Part shown: positions 6,524 to 14,969 of the stretch, piece by piece
Position numbering within the stretch: the stretch's first letter is position 1
Layout: each line of letters opens with the position of its first letter
Assembly: GCF_021531655.1 (NCBI RefSeq)
Contig: NZ_JADYUF010000049.1
Location: 1 to 24,147, forward strand
Source of the DNA: Leyella stercorea
GTDB lineage: Bacteria > Bacteroidota > Bacteroidia > Bacteroidales > Bacteroidaceae
DNA: 24,147 bases
Direction of reading: 5' to 3'
Made by a program: the position numbers and the translations under genes
Notes under the pieces: model-generated
The model's input: the letters and a program-made list of their open reading frames with translations, nothing else
Told to the model about the DNA's origin: nothing
Databases searched by the model: none

Positions 6524-7885
6524 TTACTTCTGTCGTGGCACGTAAGGAACATCGGCGCGCGATGACTTTACGTTGTAGTTGTTCATCCACTCTTCGAGCA
6601 TACGGCGGTGCTGGGCAAGAGTCTCGGCGTATGCTTTCTCCACAGCCAGGTTGCGGGTCTCGCCACGGTCGCGACGCATGTCGTATAGCTGTTCGCGATA
6701 GCGTCCCTTGTCGTAGAGCACATACTTGAAGTCGGGAGTGCGCAACGACCATCCGAGTGTGCCCGAACCCTTGTCAAACATGGTTTCAGTAACGACGTAT
6801 GGCTGGTGCTGTGCGTTGGCGTTGCCGCTTTCGGCAATGGTGCGGAAGGACACGCCACGTGTGCCTTCAGGCTTAGTGGCACCAGCCCAGTCGCATATCG
6901 AGGCAAAGAAGTCGGGACCGTTGTTGATGAGTTGGGGCAGTTGCTTGCCGGCATTCTTCTTGCCTGGCAGCACGACAATCAGCGGAATGTTGGTCACTTC
7001 GTCGTATAGTGCCGACTTCTGGTTCCAGTGGTGAGCGCCGGTGCCGTCGCCGTGGTCGCTGGTGAATATCACTACGGTGTTGCGCCACAACGAATTCTTG
7101 TCTATTGCATCAACAATCTTACCTATTTCCTTGTCGACATGCTCCACCAGTCGGTAGTAGGCGTAGCGGTATCGGCGCCAGTCATCGTCGGTGTACGATG
7201 TTGTAGGGTATGCCGAATAGTTGAGTGATTTCTCGCGTTGTAGTATGTCGGCGTCGTATGGGCTTATGGCGTAGTTGGCAGGCAGCCCCGGACACTCGCT
7301 CACGTCAGGCACGGTGATGTCGGCAAAGGGCAGGTCCTGCTGGCGTGCAAACTCGCATATGTTATGCGGATTGTCGAACGATGCCACGAGGAAGAAGGGG
7401 CGTTCGGGCTTGCTGTGGCTGTTGAGGAAGTCGACGCAAACTTCGGCAAGTCCGGCATCGTCGTGATTGTGTATGTTGCGGAATCCGAATTCACCGTCGG
7501 GTATTGAGGCTGTATGGGCGTGCCATTTTCCGGCGTAGGCGCATTCGTATCCGGCTTCGCCCACGAGTGTGCCGAGTGTGCGCGTGCGTACGGAGTCGGG
7601 TATGGGTGTGCCGTTGCGCTCCACTCCCAGTTCGTGAGCCATGTACCCCGTGAACATTGATGCGCGCGATGGTCCGCTGAGCGGCGACGAGCAGTAGGCG
7701 TTGGTGAATGTCACGCCAGCGGCAGCCAGTCGGTCGATGTTAGGGGTGTGAAGGTCGGTGTTGCCAATGCAGCTCATGGCGGTAGCTGTCTGTTGGTCGG
7801 TCATGATGTAGATGATGTTGGGGTGCTGTGCAGCCATCGTTGTGATAGGCGCAAGTGCCAGTAGGGGTTTCAGTATATGTCTCAT
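6524..7885 (-). CDS. Secreted Ser-type sulfatase (S1 family)
   Basis: 453 residues with a signal peptide (about 1-19, MRHILKPLLALAPITTMAA). Family motifs: D30-Q31 (IMTDQQ) for metal; SGPSR at 70-74, where Ser70 replaces the Cys of CxPxR and would be turned into formylglycine by an anaerobic sulfatase-maturing enzyme; GKWH (119-122); DNPHN (H174); SDHGD (276-280); and K290. It hydrolyses sulfate esters, probably in the periplasm, on a substrate that cannot be read from the sequence; host glycans or sulfated polysaccharides are usual. No maturase or glycan genes lie beside it, so it looks like a stand-alone gene. No TAnnTTTG box is found in its 5' region. Confidence 0.9.
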   Translation of the reverse strand: MRHILKPLLALAPITTMAAQHPNIIYIMTDQQTATAMSCIGNTDLHTPNIDRLAAAGVTFTNAYCSSPLSGPSRASMFTGYMAHELGVERNGTPIPDSVRTRTLGTLVGEAGYECAYAGKWHAHTASIPDGEFGFRNIHNHDDAGLAEVCVDFLNSHSKPERPFFLVASFDNPHNICEFARQQDLPFADITVPDVSECPGLPANYAISPYDADILQREKSLNYSAYPTTSYTDDDWRRYRYAYYRLVEHVDKEIGKIVDAIDKNSLWRNTVVIFTSDHGDGTGAHHWNQKSALYDEVTNIPLIVVLPGKKNAGKQLPQLINNGPDFFASICDWAGATKPEGTRGVSFRTIAESGNANAQHQPYVVTETMFDKGSGTLGWSLRTPDFKYVLYDKGRYREQLYDMRRDRGETRNLAVEKAYAETLAQHRRMLEEWMNNYNVKSSRADVPYVPRQK

Positions 7886-8027
7886 TTCTTTATTATTGTT
7901 CTATTAGTATTATTTGAATATATGTTACGGTTTGCTTGTATTTGGGCCTTGTTATGCTTCGAAACGTCACTTAAACTATGAAAAAACGTAAAAATGCAAC
8001 TTTTTAGTTATTTTTTTTCCCGTTTTT

Positions 8028-8058
8028 TTTGCAGCAATGGAAAATATTATTAATTTTG
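8028..8058 (+). promoter_or_regulatory. Orphan plus-strand promoter
   Basis: TTTG at 8028-8031, 19 bp, then TAATTTTG at 8051-8058 matches both parts of the Bacteroidetes consensus. It points away from the sulfatase start and into the gap; no plus-strand gene follows. Confidence 0.55.
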
Positions 8059-8064
8059 CCATCG

Positions 8065-8176
8065 TGTAAAGAATAACGCTAAATGTAGCGAAGATTTTTT
8101 TGATTTGTTTTAGTAGATTAGTTTTTAAGTAGTTTGTTTTTGAAAGTCGGATGCCGTGAGGCACCCGATTTTTTTT
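8065..8176 (+). ncRNA. Candidate small RNA of about 110 nt
   Basis: Bounded by the promoter just upstream and the hairpin plus T8 at its end. Near the 5' end is a small stem CGCTA/TAGCG (8077-8090, loop AATG) followed by T7. No ORF with family features is seen. Existence of the transcript is inference from signals only. Confidence 0.4.
8147..8176. terminator. Hairpin plus T8, orientation uncertain
   Basis: TCGGATGCC (8147-8155) pairs with GGCACCCGA (8160-8168), loop GTGA, and T8 follows on the plus strand. On that strand one A-C mismatch interrupts the stem; on the minus strand it becomes a G-U pair, but the following T-run is poor. It may end the plus-strand candidate RNA, the EFR1 transcript, or both. 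Confidence 0.65.
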
Positions 8177-8241
8177 GTTATTATACTTTTCCTGTTTTTG
8201 TTTTCGAGGCTGATTGTCTGCCGTTTCCAGAAATGGTAGTC

Positions 8242-9048
8242 TTAGATATTGCGCTCGAAATGTTCGTAATAGTATTGTCCCTTGTCCTTGGTGCGGTTGC
8301 CGTATTCTATGGCACGGGTGGGGCAGTGGTGGTAGCAGGCAAAGCACGATAGGCACTTGCCGTTGTGTTTCCATTCTGGGCATTCGCCCTTGCTCCATTC
8401 TATGTCGTCGGTGGGGCAGACACTGGCACACTTGCCGCAATGTATGCAGCGTTGCGGGTCTACACGAAACTTGCTGTCGCCTATAATCCATTTGATGAAA
8501 GCGTGGCCGATCAGGCGGCTGTTGATTCGAGGCCAGTGTCCTCTGGTTATCTTGAATATTCCGCGGTCCTTGTCGATAATGTGGTCGACGAATGCGCATA
8601 TCATGTGGTTGGCATGCGTTTTCTTCTGGATTTCCTTCTTCTCTTCGTCTACATCCATGAAGGGCAGGCCTACATACGATTCGGGCATGATAAGCGATAT
8701 GGCGCTGTCGGCCTTCAGTCCGATGGCAGCCAGGTCTTTCTGGAATATGTCTACGGCTTCGCCCACGGTGTCGCCGGCTGTGCATATTATGTAGCAGTAG
8801 CGTCCTTGGGCGTTGGTGATGCGCAGATTGGCTATAAACTCTCTCACCATGAGTGGCGGCCTCCATCCATGTACGGGAAAGAGGAATCCGATTGACTCTT
8901 CCGAATCAAGCGTATATTCGTGTATTTTGTCGCTGCCGCCATGCTTCTTGCATTCGGCTGCGATGTCGATGATGTCGTCGCCGGTAAGGTGTTTGATTCT
9001 TTGGGCTGCCCAGCGGGTGTTGCCTGTGCATGAAAAATAGAATACCAT
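8242..9048 (-). CDS. EFR1-family flavodoxin/ferredoxin fusion protein
   Basis: 268 residues. The N-terminus is flavodoxin-like, with the FMN phosphate loop SCTGNTRW (6-13) and a middle FLFPVHGWRPP segment. The C-terminus is a two-cluster ferredoxin: C201-x2-C204-x2-C207-x3-C211-P and C232-x2-C235-x2-C238-x3-C242-P, both complete for [4Fe-4S] binding. Such proteins are cytoplasmic electron carriers in anaerobes; the physiological partners are not known. No signal peptide. It stands alone between the DUF1573 terminator and the 356-bp gap, so context gives no pathway. Confidence 0.9.
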   Translation of the reverse strand: MVFYFSCTGNTRWAAQRIKHLTGDDIIDIAAECKKHGGSDKIHEYTLDSEESIGFLFPVHGWRPPLMVREFIANLRITNAQGRYCYIICTAGDTVGEAVDIFQKDLAAIGLKADSAISLIMPESYVGLPFMDVDEEKKEIQKKTHANHMICAFVDHIIDKDRGIFKITRGHWPRINSRLIGHAFIKWIIGDSKFRVDPQRCIHCGKCASVCPTDDIEWSKGECPEWKHNGKCLSCFACYHHCPTRAIEYGNRTKDKGQYYYEHFERNI

Positions 9049-9076
9049 GTGCTGCGGTGATAAGGATTGTGCGGTG

Positions 9077-9124
9077 AAAAAAAATAAGGCAGGGTGCGCA
9101 GTTGTTTGGTGCGTACCCTGCCTT
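9077..9124 (-). terminator. Terminator of the DUF1573 gene
   Basis: A 15-bp stem with one G-T pair (9086-9100 with 9110-9124) is followed on the minus strand by TTATTTTTTTT. It lies about 45 bp after the DUF1573 stop. Confidence 0.9.
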
Positions 9125-9170
9125 TATCTCATGTCAGCCTCGATGTGAGGCAGCCTGTAGAAGGTGCTTC

Positions 9171-9563
9171 TTATTTCGACTCTTCCATTACGCCTTCGAT
9201 GTACAGACGTGTAAGCTCGGTTACGCCGTTTGATCTTACCGTAATGGTCTTCTTGAAGTGTCCCGGGAATGTGCCTCGACCGTTGTATGTCACCTTTATC
9301 TCGCCCTTCTCGCCAGGCTTGATAGGAGTCTTGGTGAACGAGGGGACGGTGCATCCGCAACTTGCGATTGCCTGGTTGATTACCAGCGGTGCTGTGCCCT
9401 GGTTGACGAATGTGAATACGCACTTCTGTACTGGCTCTTTCTCAGAGAATTTTCCGAAGTTGTAGTTTATCTTCTCAAACTTGATTGAAGCCTGTTTCTC
9501 TTGTGCCATTGTCATGCTGACGCATGCGATGAGCATGGCAAACACTATAAATATTCTCTTCAT
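9171..9563 (-). CDS. Exported DUF1573 protein
   Basis: 130 residues: a signal peptide (about 1-20, ending SMTMAQ) and a single DUF1573 Ig-like domain (about 25-127). Typical features are INYNFGKFSEKEPVQKCVFTF, ASCGCTVPSF with the conserved CxC pair, PIKPGEKGEIKVTYN and FKKTITVRSNG. Proteins of this family are very common in Bacteroidetes and are thought to be periplasmic or surface proteins; their function is unknown. It is a single gene with its own terminator and a likely -7 box upstream. Confidence 0.9.
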   Translation of the reverse strand: MKRIFIVFAMLIACVSMTMAQEKQASIKFEKINYNFGKFSEKEPVQKCVFTFVNQGTAPLVINQAIASCGCTVPSFTKTPIKPGEKGEIKVTYNGRGTFPGHFKKTITVRSNGVTELTRLYIEGVMEESK

Positions 9564-9602
9564 CTTCTTTTCTGATTTTTAGTTGTTAATGAAATAACTC
9601 TG

Positions 9603-9610
9603 CAAAATTA
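9603..9610 (-). promoter_or_regulatory. -7 box for the DUF1573 gene
   Basis: TAATTTTG on the minus strand lies about 40 bp before the start codon. A TTTG at 9634-9637 is 23 bp upstream, slightly too far for the ideal -33 position. Confidence 0.45.
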
Positions 9611-9695
9611 CAAAAAGATTTAGGTCTGAGGGGCAAAAATGACGTTTTTTTGCAATTATTATATTAAAAACAAGCGTTATTTGTTTGGTTTAACT

Positions 9696-9743
9696 GAAAA
9701 ACAAAATGTGGCAAGACGAAAATATCATTCGCCTTGCCACATT
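9696..9743 (-). terminator. Terminator of the manC-serB operon
   Basis: A 16-bp stem (9705-9720 with 9728-9743) has one A-C mismatch that becomes G-U on the minus strand. It is followed by TTTTGTTTTTC and lies about 32 bp after the serB stop. Confidence 0.88.
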
Positions 9744-9774
9744 ATATATATGTGTGTAATGCGTGAATAGCTTG

Positions 9775-11019
9775 TCAGAAACGGCCCTGTTCGCCGAGAT
9801 AGCTGTCTTTGAAGCCGAGGAAGTAGAGTACACCGTCGATGCCGATGGTGTTGATGCTCTGCTTGGCATTTGCCACAACGCGGGGCTTTGCATGGAATGC
9901 TATGCCCAGACCGGCTTCGCCCAGCATAGGCAAATCGTTGGCTCCGTCGCCTACTGCAATAGTCTGTGCCAGATTGACCTTCTCCACTTGTGCTATGAGT
10001 TTAAGTAGTTCGGCCTTGCGGTGTCCGTCTACTATCTCGCCAACGTAGCGTCCTGTGAGCTTGCCGTTGTCGTCAATCTCCAGTTCGTTGGCATAAACAT
10101 AGTCGATGCCGTACTTGCGCTGCAGGAATTCGCCGAAATAAGTGAATCCGCCACTGAGTATGGCAATCTTGTAGCCACAACGCTTGAGTACTGCCATCAG
10201 ACGGTCTACGCCCTCGGTGATGGGCATGTTGGCGGCTATGTCTTCAAACACGCTTGAGTCCAAACCCTTCAGCAGGGCTACACGACGTGTGAAGCTTTCC
10301 TTGAAGTCAATCTCGCCGCGCATGGCGCTTTCGGTGATAGCTTTCACCTGAGCTCCCACACCTGCGCGCTCGGCAAGTTCGTCGATGCATTCGGTCTGGA
10401 TGAGTGTGGAGTCCATATCGAAGCAGATGAGTCGGCGCATGCGGCGATACATGTCGTCACGTTGGAACGAAAAGTCTATCTCCATTTCCGAAGATATGTG
10501 CATAAGTTCCTCTTGCATGGCTGCGCGGTCGGTGGGTGTGCCACGCAGCGAGAACTCGATGCAGGCACGCATGTTGCGCTCGGGGTGCTTGATGCTCATG
10601 CGTCCGGTGAGTCGCAGTATGGAGTCGATGTTGAGTCCCTGGTTGGTTATGACTCTTGTGGCTGCTTCTATCTGCTTTGCCGAAAGCGACCTGCCGATGA
10701 GTGTGAGTATATAACGGTTCTTGCCCTGGCCGTTTACCCAATTCTCGTATTCGTCGTCGGTGACGGGTGCGAATCCGATGTTCACTCCGAGTTCGGTGGC
10801 TTTGAACAGCAGTTCTTTCATTACCTGTCCCGATGCATTCTCGTCTATGCGTATGAGTATGCCCAACGACAGTGTGGAGTGTATGTCTGCCTGGCCTATG
10901 TCCAGTATCTTTGCATCCTTGCTGGCAAGGATTTCCATTATAGATGTTGTCAGGCCCGGTCGGTCGTTGCCCGTTATTCTGATTAGTATCTGTTCTTCTT
11001 TCGAGTTGTTAGTTTCCAT
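9775..11019 (-). CDS. serB: Phosphoserine phosphatase with N-terminal ACT domains
   Basis: 414 residues. Two ACT-type domains (about 9-88 and 100-185; ITGNDRPGLTTSIMEIL is typical) precede a HAD phosphatase domain. HAD motifs: D201-x-D203 in FDMDSTLIQTE, LSGGFTYF (S289), K335 (DGHRKAELL) and GDGANDLPM (358-366). It removes phosphate from phosphoserine in the last step of serine synthesis in the cytoplasm; ACT domains usually sense an amino acid. It starts 12 bp after manC, so the two are very likely co-transcribed, an arrangement with no obvious metabolic link. It ends at a strong terminator. Confidence 0.95.
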   Translation of the reverse strand: METNNSKEEQILIRITGNDRPGLTTSIMEILASKDAKILDIGQADIHSTLSLGILIRIDENASGQVMKELLFKATELGVNIGFAPVTDDEYENWVNGQGKNRYILTLIGRSLSAKQIEAATRVITNQGLNIDSILRLTGRMSIKHPERNMRACIEFSLRGTPTDRAAMQEELMHISSEMEIDFSFQRDDMYRRMRRLICFDMDSTLIQTECIDELAERAGVGAQVKAITESAMRGEIDFKESFTRRVALLKGLDSSVFEDIAANMPITEGVDRLMAVLKRCGYKIAILSGGFTYFGEFLQRKYGIDYVYANELEIDDNGKLTGRYVGEIVDGHRKAELLKLIAQVEKVNLAQTIAVGDGANDLPMLGEAGLGIAFHAKPRVVANAKQSINTIGIDGVLYFLGFKDSYLGEQGRF

Positions 11020-11031
11020 TTATTCTTTGGG

Positions 11032-12096
11032 TTATTCTTCGGCAAACAGTCGTATGCGCTGTTCTTCCGACAGTTTGCACACAATCAGTTGGTTGTCTTT
11101 TTCAGCCACGATGTAGCCGTCAAGTCCCTGCACTACCACTTTTTTCTCTTCTGTGGTGTGTACAATGCAGTTGTGCGAGTCTATCATGTGTATGTTCTCG
11201 CCTATGAGTGCGTTGCCGTAGAGGTCCTTGTGTGTTTGTTCCATGAGCGATGTCCATGTTCCGAGGTCGCTCCATCCGAAGTTTGCCGGACATACGAATA
11301 TCTCTTCAGCCTTCTCCATTATGGCGTAGTCTACCGATATGTTATCGCATTCGGGATAGCGGCTGTCTATTGTGGGCTGTTCTTCGGGTGTGCCGTATAT
11401 GTCGAGCATGCCCTCGAACACCTTACTTATAGTAGGGCTGTACACTCGGAATGCGTTGACTATGGTTGAAACGCTCCATACGAAGATGCCTGCATTCCAG
11501 AAATAGTTTTTGTGTGATATGTATTCCTTGGCTGTCTCGTAGTCGGGTTTCTCTCTGAATGAGTCTATGCGGTATATTTCCTTGTTTCGTGGTGATGCTG
11601 TCGAGAGGTCGGCCTGTATGTATCCGTAGCCCGTTTCGGGGCGTGTAGGTGTCATGCCGAGCGTCACGATGGCGTCGGTTTCGGACGTGAAGTTCATACA
11701 CTGGCGTATGATACGTCTGAATTCTTCGTTGTCGGTCACGATATGGTCGCTGGGTGTTATCACTACATTTGCCTTGGGGTCTTGCGACTTTATGCGCCAG
11801 CTTACGTATGCTATGCATGGGGCGGTATTGCGTCGGCATGGCTCAAGCAATATGTTTTCTGCCTTCACTTCGGGCAGTTGCTCGCGAACGACGTCGGCAT
11901 ACTTCTTATTTGTCACTATCCACACGTTCTCGGGCGGGCATATGCCTTTGAACCTGTCGTATGTAAGTTGCAGAAGCGTACGACCGACACCAAGGATGTC
12001 GATGAACTGCTTCGGGCGGTCGGCTGTGCTCATAGGCCAGAATCTGCTGCCTACGCCACCTGCCATAATAACAAGATGATTACTTACTCGAGCCAT
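11032..12096 (-). CDS. manC: Mannose-1-phosphate guanylyltransferase
   Basis: 354 residues, the one-domain form without the C-terminal isomerase cupin. The nucleotide-binding signature MAGGVGSRFWPMS (11-23) with PKQF (28-31) is complete. TPSDHIV and ETGYGYIQ are also typical of the GDP-mannose enzyme. It makes GDP-mannose from mannose-1-phosphate and GTP, for capsule, LPS or glycoprotein sugars. A possible -7 box (TATCTTTG) lies 24 bp upstream. serB follows after 12 bp. Confidence 0.93.
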   Translation of the reverse strand: MARVSNHLVIMAGGVGSRFWPMSTADRPKQFIDILGVGRTLLQLTYDRFKGICPPENVWIVTNKKYADVVREQLPEVKAENILLEPCRRNTAPCIAYVSWRIKSQDPKANVVITPSDHIVTDNEEFRRIIRQCMNFTSETDAIVTLGMTPTRPETGYGYIQADLSTASPRNKEIYRIDSFREKPDYETAKEYISHKNYFWNAGIFVWSVSTIVNAFRVYSPTISKVFEGMLDIYGTPEEQPTIDSRYPECDNISVDYAIMEKAEEIFVCPANFGWSDLGTWTSLMEQTHKDLYGNALIGENIHMIDSHNCIVHTTEEKKVVVQGLDGYIVAEKDNQLIVCKLSEEQRIRLFAEE

Positions 12097-12119
12097 AAAA
12101 AAGTTTGTTGTTTATCTTG

Positions 12120-12127
12120 CAAAGATA
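12120..12127 (-). promoter_or_regulatory. Possible -7 box for manC
   Basis: TATCTTTG on the minus strand matches TAnnTTTG and would give a leader of about 17 nt. No TTTG is found at the -33 position. Confidence 0.4.
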
Positions 12128-12194
12128 GGAAAAATTGGCTACATCAGAAACTTTTTAGGCTATGGTTTTCAGAAAACTGTGTTTTTATTTGCTT

Positions 12195-12557
12195 TTACAG
12201 CATATCGTCGAACAAAAATCCCATTTCGGGTTGGCTGTTCTGTTGTTCTTCCTGATGTGACGGTTGTGTCGTTTTGTCGCCAAAATGTAGCATAAGTTGC
12301 TGTGCTGCTTGCGATGAAGTGTTGATTTTGTAATATCCTCGCTTGTCGCAACGGCGCACGAGTGAGTCGTACGACTGTGAATTGGCATTGAGCCATTGTC
12401 GTACGCTATGGTTTACGTCGTCGATGAGTATGGGCGCGAACAATGTGTTGCACGTATTGTATACATGCAATGCTATCTTGCGTACTGGCAGTCCGTTGTC
12501 GCCGGCTTCGCACAGCACATTGATTATTTCGTTGGAGTATTTGTTTGTTTCGCGCAT
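12195..12557 (-). CDS. Small conserved hypothetical protein
   Basis: 120 residues from the ATG at 12557. An earlier ATG at 12608 adds 17 Cys/Met-rich residues that look like untranslated leader, so I prefer the inner start (MRETNKYSNEIINVLCEAG). The body looks helical and soluble, perhaps a small helix-turn-helix fold (GLPVRKIALHVYNTCN; LVRRCDKRGYYKI), with a polar Gln/His-rich tail ending FLFDDML. I do not know a function. It lies between the winged-helix gene (about 97 bp upstream in transcription) and manC, all on the minus strand. Confidence 0.65.
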   Translation of the reverse strand: MRETNKYSNEIINVLCEAGDNGLPVRKIALHVYNTCNTLFAPILIDDVNHSVRQWLNANSQSYDSLVRRCDKRGYYKINTSSQAAQQLMLHFGDKTTQPSHQEEQQNSQPEMGFLFDDML

Positions 12558-12653
12558 GTCATCAGGACAAAAAGAAAGCTGCACACATATCATACATAGG
12601 ATATGCATGCAGCTATCTTTCTTATAAGATAGAAACGGTTATTCTATTTTACA

Positions 12654-12956
12654 TTAGGCCAAAGTAACGAGGTTGTCCTCATTCTTTACCTTGCCCTCTT
12701 TCAAGAGCCATCCTGTACCGAGGTAAACTTCCTCAGTGGTAATCTTAGCGGCCTTAGCTATCTCAGCTACGCTCATAGCCTTGCCTGCAGCTGCCAATGT
12801 CTGGTATACATCACCGGCACGGAAACCAGCGTTTTCTGCGCTTACTGCTACCTCTACAGTCTTCTTGCAGGTTGCACGCTTTGTAGTGGTTGCCTTAACT
12901 GCAGTAGTTTTCTTGGCTGCAGTTGTTTTCTTTTCTGTTGCTTTCTTTTCTGCCAT
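12654..12956 (-). CDS. Winged-helix protein with histone H1-like Lys/Ala/Thr tail
   Basis: 100 residues. Residues 1-36 are almost only Lys, Ala, Thr, Glu and Val (KKTTAAKKTTAVKATTTKRA), like bacterial histone H1-type tails. Residues about 40-100 form a DUF2582-type winged helix (AGFRAGDVYQTLAAAGKAMS...LGTGWLLKEGKVKNEDNLV). A DNA-binding, nucleoid-associated or regulatory role is likely but not shown. A -7 box (13020-13027) predicts a leader of about 55 nt, and the gene stands between the aspS terminator and the hypothetical gene. Confidence 0.85.
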   Translation of the reverse strand: MAEKKATEKKTTAAKKTTAVKATTTKRATCKKTVEVAVSAENAGFRAGDVYQTLAAAGKAMSVAEIAKAAKITTEEVYLGTGWLLKEGKVKNEDNLVTLA

Positions 12957-13019
12957 AATTTTGTGTAAATAACATTAATATAACGCTTCTCGTTAGCGTT
13001 TGTTTTTTTTATACGTTTG

Positions 13020-13027
13020 CAAAATTA
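13020..13027 (-). promoter_or_regulatory. -7 box for the winged-helix gene
   Basis: TAATTTTG on the minus strand, 64 bp before the ATG. TTTG copies nearby are at 14 and 25 bp, not the ideal spacing. Confidence 0.45.
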
Positions 13028-13061
13028 GTCAAATATTTTTGCAAAAGGATAACAAATATAT

Positions 13062-13089
13062 GAAAAAAGCCCGCCGAAGCGAGCTTTTC
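13062..13089 (-). terminator. Terminator of aspS
   Basis: Stem AAAAGCCCGC/GCGAGCTTTT (13065-13088), loop CGAA. One mismatch becomes G-U on the minus strand, where TTTTTT follows. It lies 12 bp after the aspS stop. Confidence 0.88.
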
Positions 13090-13100
13090 ATTATATTTGT

Positions 13101-14867
13101 TTAATTTTCTTGACGTAGGTCAACTTTGAGTTGCAGTTCATCAAGCTGTTTCTGGTCGATTGCTGACGGTGCGTCGAGCATAACGTCGCGTCCGCTGTTG
13201 TTCTTCGGGAATGCTATGCAGTCGCGTATCGAGTCGAGTCCTGCCATGATCGAAACGAAGCGGTCGAGTCCGAAGGCAAGACCTGCGTGAGGAGGTGCTC
13301 CGTACTTGAAGGCATTGATGAGGAATCCGAACTGTGCCATGGCACGCTCTTCGGTGAAACCGAGAATGCCGAACATCTTCTCCTGCAGTTTGCTGTCGTG
13401 GATACGCAAGCTTCCGCCGCCAACCTCAATGCCGTTGCATACGAAGTCGTAAGCTTTGGCGCGTACCTGTTCTGGATGTGAGTCGAGCAATGGTATGTCG
13501 TCGGGGTTGGGCATAGTGAAGGGGTGGTGTGTAGCCATAAGGCGCTGCTCCTCGTCGCTCCACTCGAACAGCGGGAAGTCGACAATCCACAGACACTCGA
13601 ACTTGTTCTTGTCGCGCAGTCCGAGGCGGTCGCCCATCTCCAGACGCAGTGTGCAGAGCTGAACGCGTGTCTTGTTGGCGTTGTCGCCAGAGAGGATGAG
13701 CACGAGGTCGCCGTCCTTGGCGCCTGTCGTCTCCTTCACCTTGGCAAGTACTTCGGGCGAGTAGAACTTGTCGACCGATGACTTCACGGTGCCGTCCTCG
13801 TTATACTTGATGTATACCAATCCCTTGGCGCCTACCTGCGGACGCTTTACGAAGTCGGTAAGCTGGTCGAGCTGCTTGCGTGTATAGTTGGCGCAACCAG
13901 GCACGCAGATACCGCCGATGTATGTGGCATCGTTGAATACCGAGAATGTGCCGGTGCCCTTGAGGTCGTCCATAAGCTCTACGAACTCCATGCCGAAGCG
14001 CAGGTCGGGCTTGTCGCTACCGAAGCGGCGCATAGCCTCGTGCCATGTCATCTGCTGGAGCTTGGCTGGCAGCTCTACGCCACGAATCTCCTTGAACAGA
14101 TGGCGTGCCATGTCCTCAAAGAGGTTGATTACGTCGTCCTGGTCGACAAACGACATCTCGCAGTCGATCTGTGTGAACTCTGGCTGGCGGTCGGCACGAA
14201 GGTCTTCGTCGCGGAAGCACTTGGCTATCTGGAAGTAGCGGTCGAATCCGCTCACCATGAGCAGCTGCTTCAGAGTCTGCGGGCTCTGTGGCAGAGCGTA
14301 GAACTGACCTGGGTTCATGCGCGAAGGCACAACGAAGTCGCGTGCGCCCTCCGGTGTAGAACCGATAAGTATAGGAGTCTCAACCTCGATGAAGTTCTGT
14401 GCATCGAGGAAGTTGCGTATGAGGATAGTCATGCGGTGGCGCAGCTCCAGATTCTTGCGCACGGTAGGACGGCGCAAGTCGAGGTAGCGGTACTTCATAC
14501 GGATGTCGTCGCCGCCGTCGGTGTTGTCCTCGATAGTGAAAGGAGGTGTTGCGCTCTCCGAAAGGATGTTCAGTTCGGTAGCGATGATTTCAATGTCGCC
14601 GGTAGGAAGGTTGGCGTTCTTGCTTTCGCGCTCGTTCACAACGCCTGTCACCTGAATGCAGTATTCGCGTCCGAGCTTGCCTGCACGTGCGCAAAGCTCG
14701 CAGTCGTCAGAGTCGTTGAAGACAAGCTGTGTGATGCCATAGCGGTCGCGCAGGTCAACAAATGCCATACCGCCCATCTTTCTAACGCGCTGTACCCATC
14801 CGGCAAGCGTTACGGTCTTGCCGGCATCGGAGAGACGCAGCTCTCCACAAGTGTTTGTTCTATACAT
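13101..14867 (-). CDS. aspS: Aspartyl-tRNA synthetase
   Basis: 588 residues, the usual bacterial length. An N-terminal OB-fold anticodon domain (about 1-105, [16 protein letters not shown]) is followed by the class II catalytic core with motif 2 [18 protein letters not shown] (218-235), the bacterial GAD insertion in the middle, and motif 3 GLAFGLDRF (529-537, R536). It charges tRNA-Asp with aspartate in the cytoplasm. It is a single gene with a strong promoter and terminator. Its promoter region is unusual, with three similar -7 boxes. Confidence 0.97.
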   Translation of the reverse strand: MYRTNTCGELRLSDAGKTVTLAGWVQRVRKMGGMAFVDLRDRYGITQLVFNDSDDCELCARAGKLGREYCIQVTGVVNERESKNANLPTGDIEIIATELNILSESATPPFTIEDNTDGGDDIRMKYRYLDLRRPTVRKNLELRHRMTILIRNFLDAQNFIEVETPILIGSTPEGARDFVVPSRMNPGQFYALPQSPQTLKQLLMVSGFDRYFQIAKCFRDEDLRADRQPEFTQIDCEMSFVDQDDVINLFEDMARHLFKEIRGVELPAKLQQMTWHEAMRRFGSDKPDLRFGMEFVELMDDLKGTGTFSVFNDATYIGGICVPGCANYTRKQLDQLTDFVKRPQVGAKGLVYIKYNEDGTVKSSVDKFYSPEVLAKVKETTGAKDGDLVLILSGDNANKTRVQLCTLRLEMGDRLGLRDKNKFECLWIVDFPLFEWSDEEQRLMATHHPFTMPNPDDIPLLDSHPEQVRAKAYDFVCNGIEVGGGSLRIHDSKLQEKMFGILGFTEERAMAQFGFLINAFKYGAPPHAGLAFGLDRFVSIMAGLDSIRDCIAFPKNNSGRDVMLDAPSAIDQKQLDELQLKVDLRQEN

Positions 14868-14917
14868 ATATATTATAGTGTATTTATTTTATTCCGATAA
14901 TATGCGCTATTACTACG

Positions 14918-14949
14918 CAAAGTTATAGCGTTTATTCCGAACCACCAAA
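14918..14949 (-). promoter_or_regulatory. Promoter of aspS
   Basis: On the minus strand, TTTG (14949-14946), 20 bp, then TAACTTTG (14925-14918): a full consensus match. It would give a leader of about 45 nt. Two more TAnnTTTG boxes overlap or lie just upstream (TAAATTTG at 14946-14953 and TAATTTTG at 14957-14964). Confidence 0.75.
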
Positions 14950-14969
14950 TTTATAGCAAAATTATAGCG
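14918..14969 (-). repeat. Three copies of GCTATAA-N-TTTG upstream of aspS
   Basis: Plus-strand copies: CAAAGTTATAGC (14918-14929), CAAATTTATAGC (14946-14957) and CAAAATTATAGC (14957-14968). The first and third continue with G. TTTATTCCGA also occurs twice (14888-14897 and 14931-14940), so the region looks like an imperfect tandem duplication of about 40 bp. Confidence 0.7.

Larger units (their letters stand above)
7886..8241. other. 356-bp gap between sulfatase and EFR1 gene
   Basis: No gene is seen. The minus strand shows no recognisable sulfatase promoter. The plus strand, against all neighbouring genes, carries a full promoter (8028-8058), a small hairpin and a terminator (8147-8176); see those entries. 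Confidence 0.6.

Noticed and set aside
7976..8866. Long minus-strand ORF overlapping the EFR1 gene
   Set aside because: Arg/His/Gln-rich out-of-frame shadow of the EFR1 gene.
12613..12632. Hairpin CTATCTT/AAGATAG as terminator of the winged-helix gene
   Set aside because: Short A/T-rich stem with no T-run on the minus strand.
14040..14900. 286-residue plus-strand ORF
   Set aside because: It is antisense to aspS and follows from that gene's codon pattern; no motif seen.
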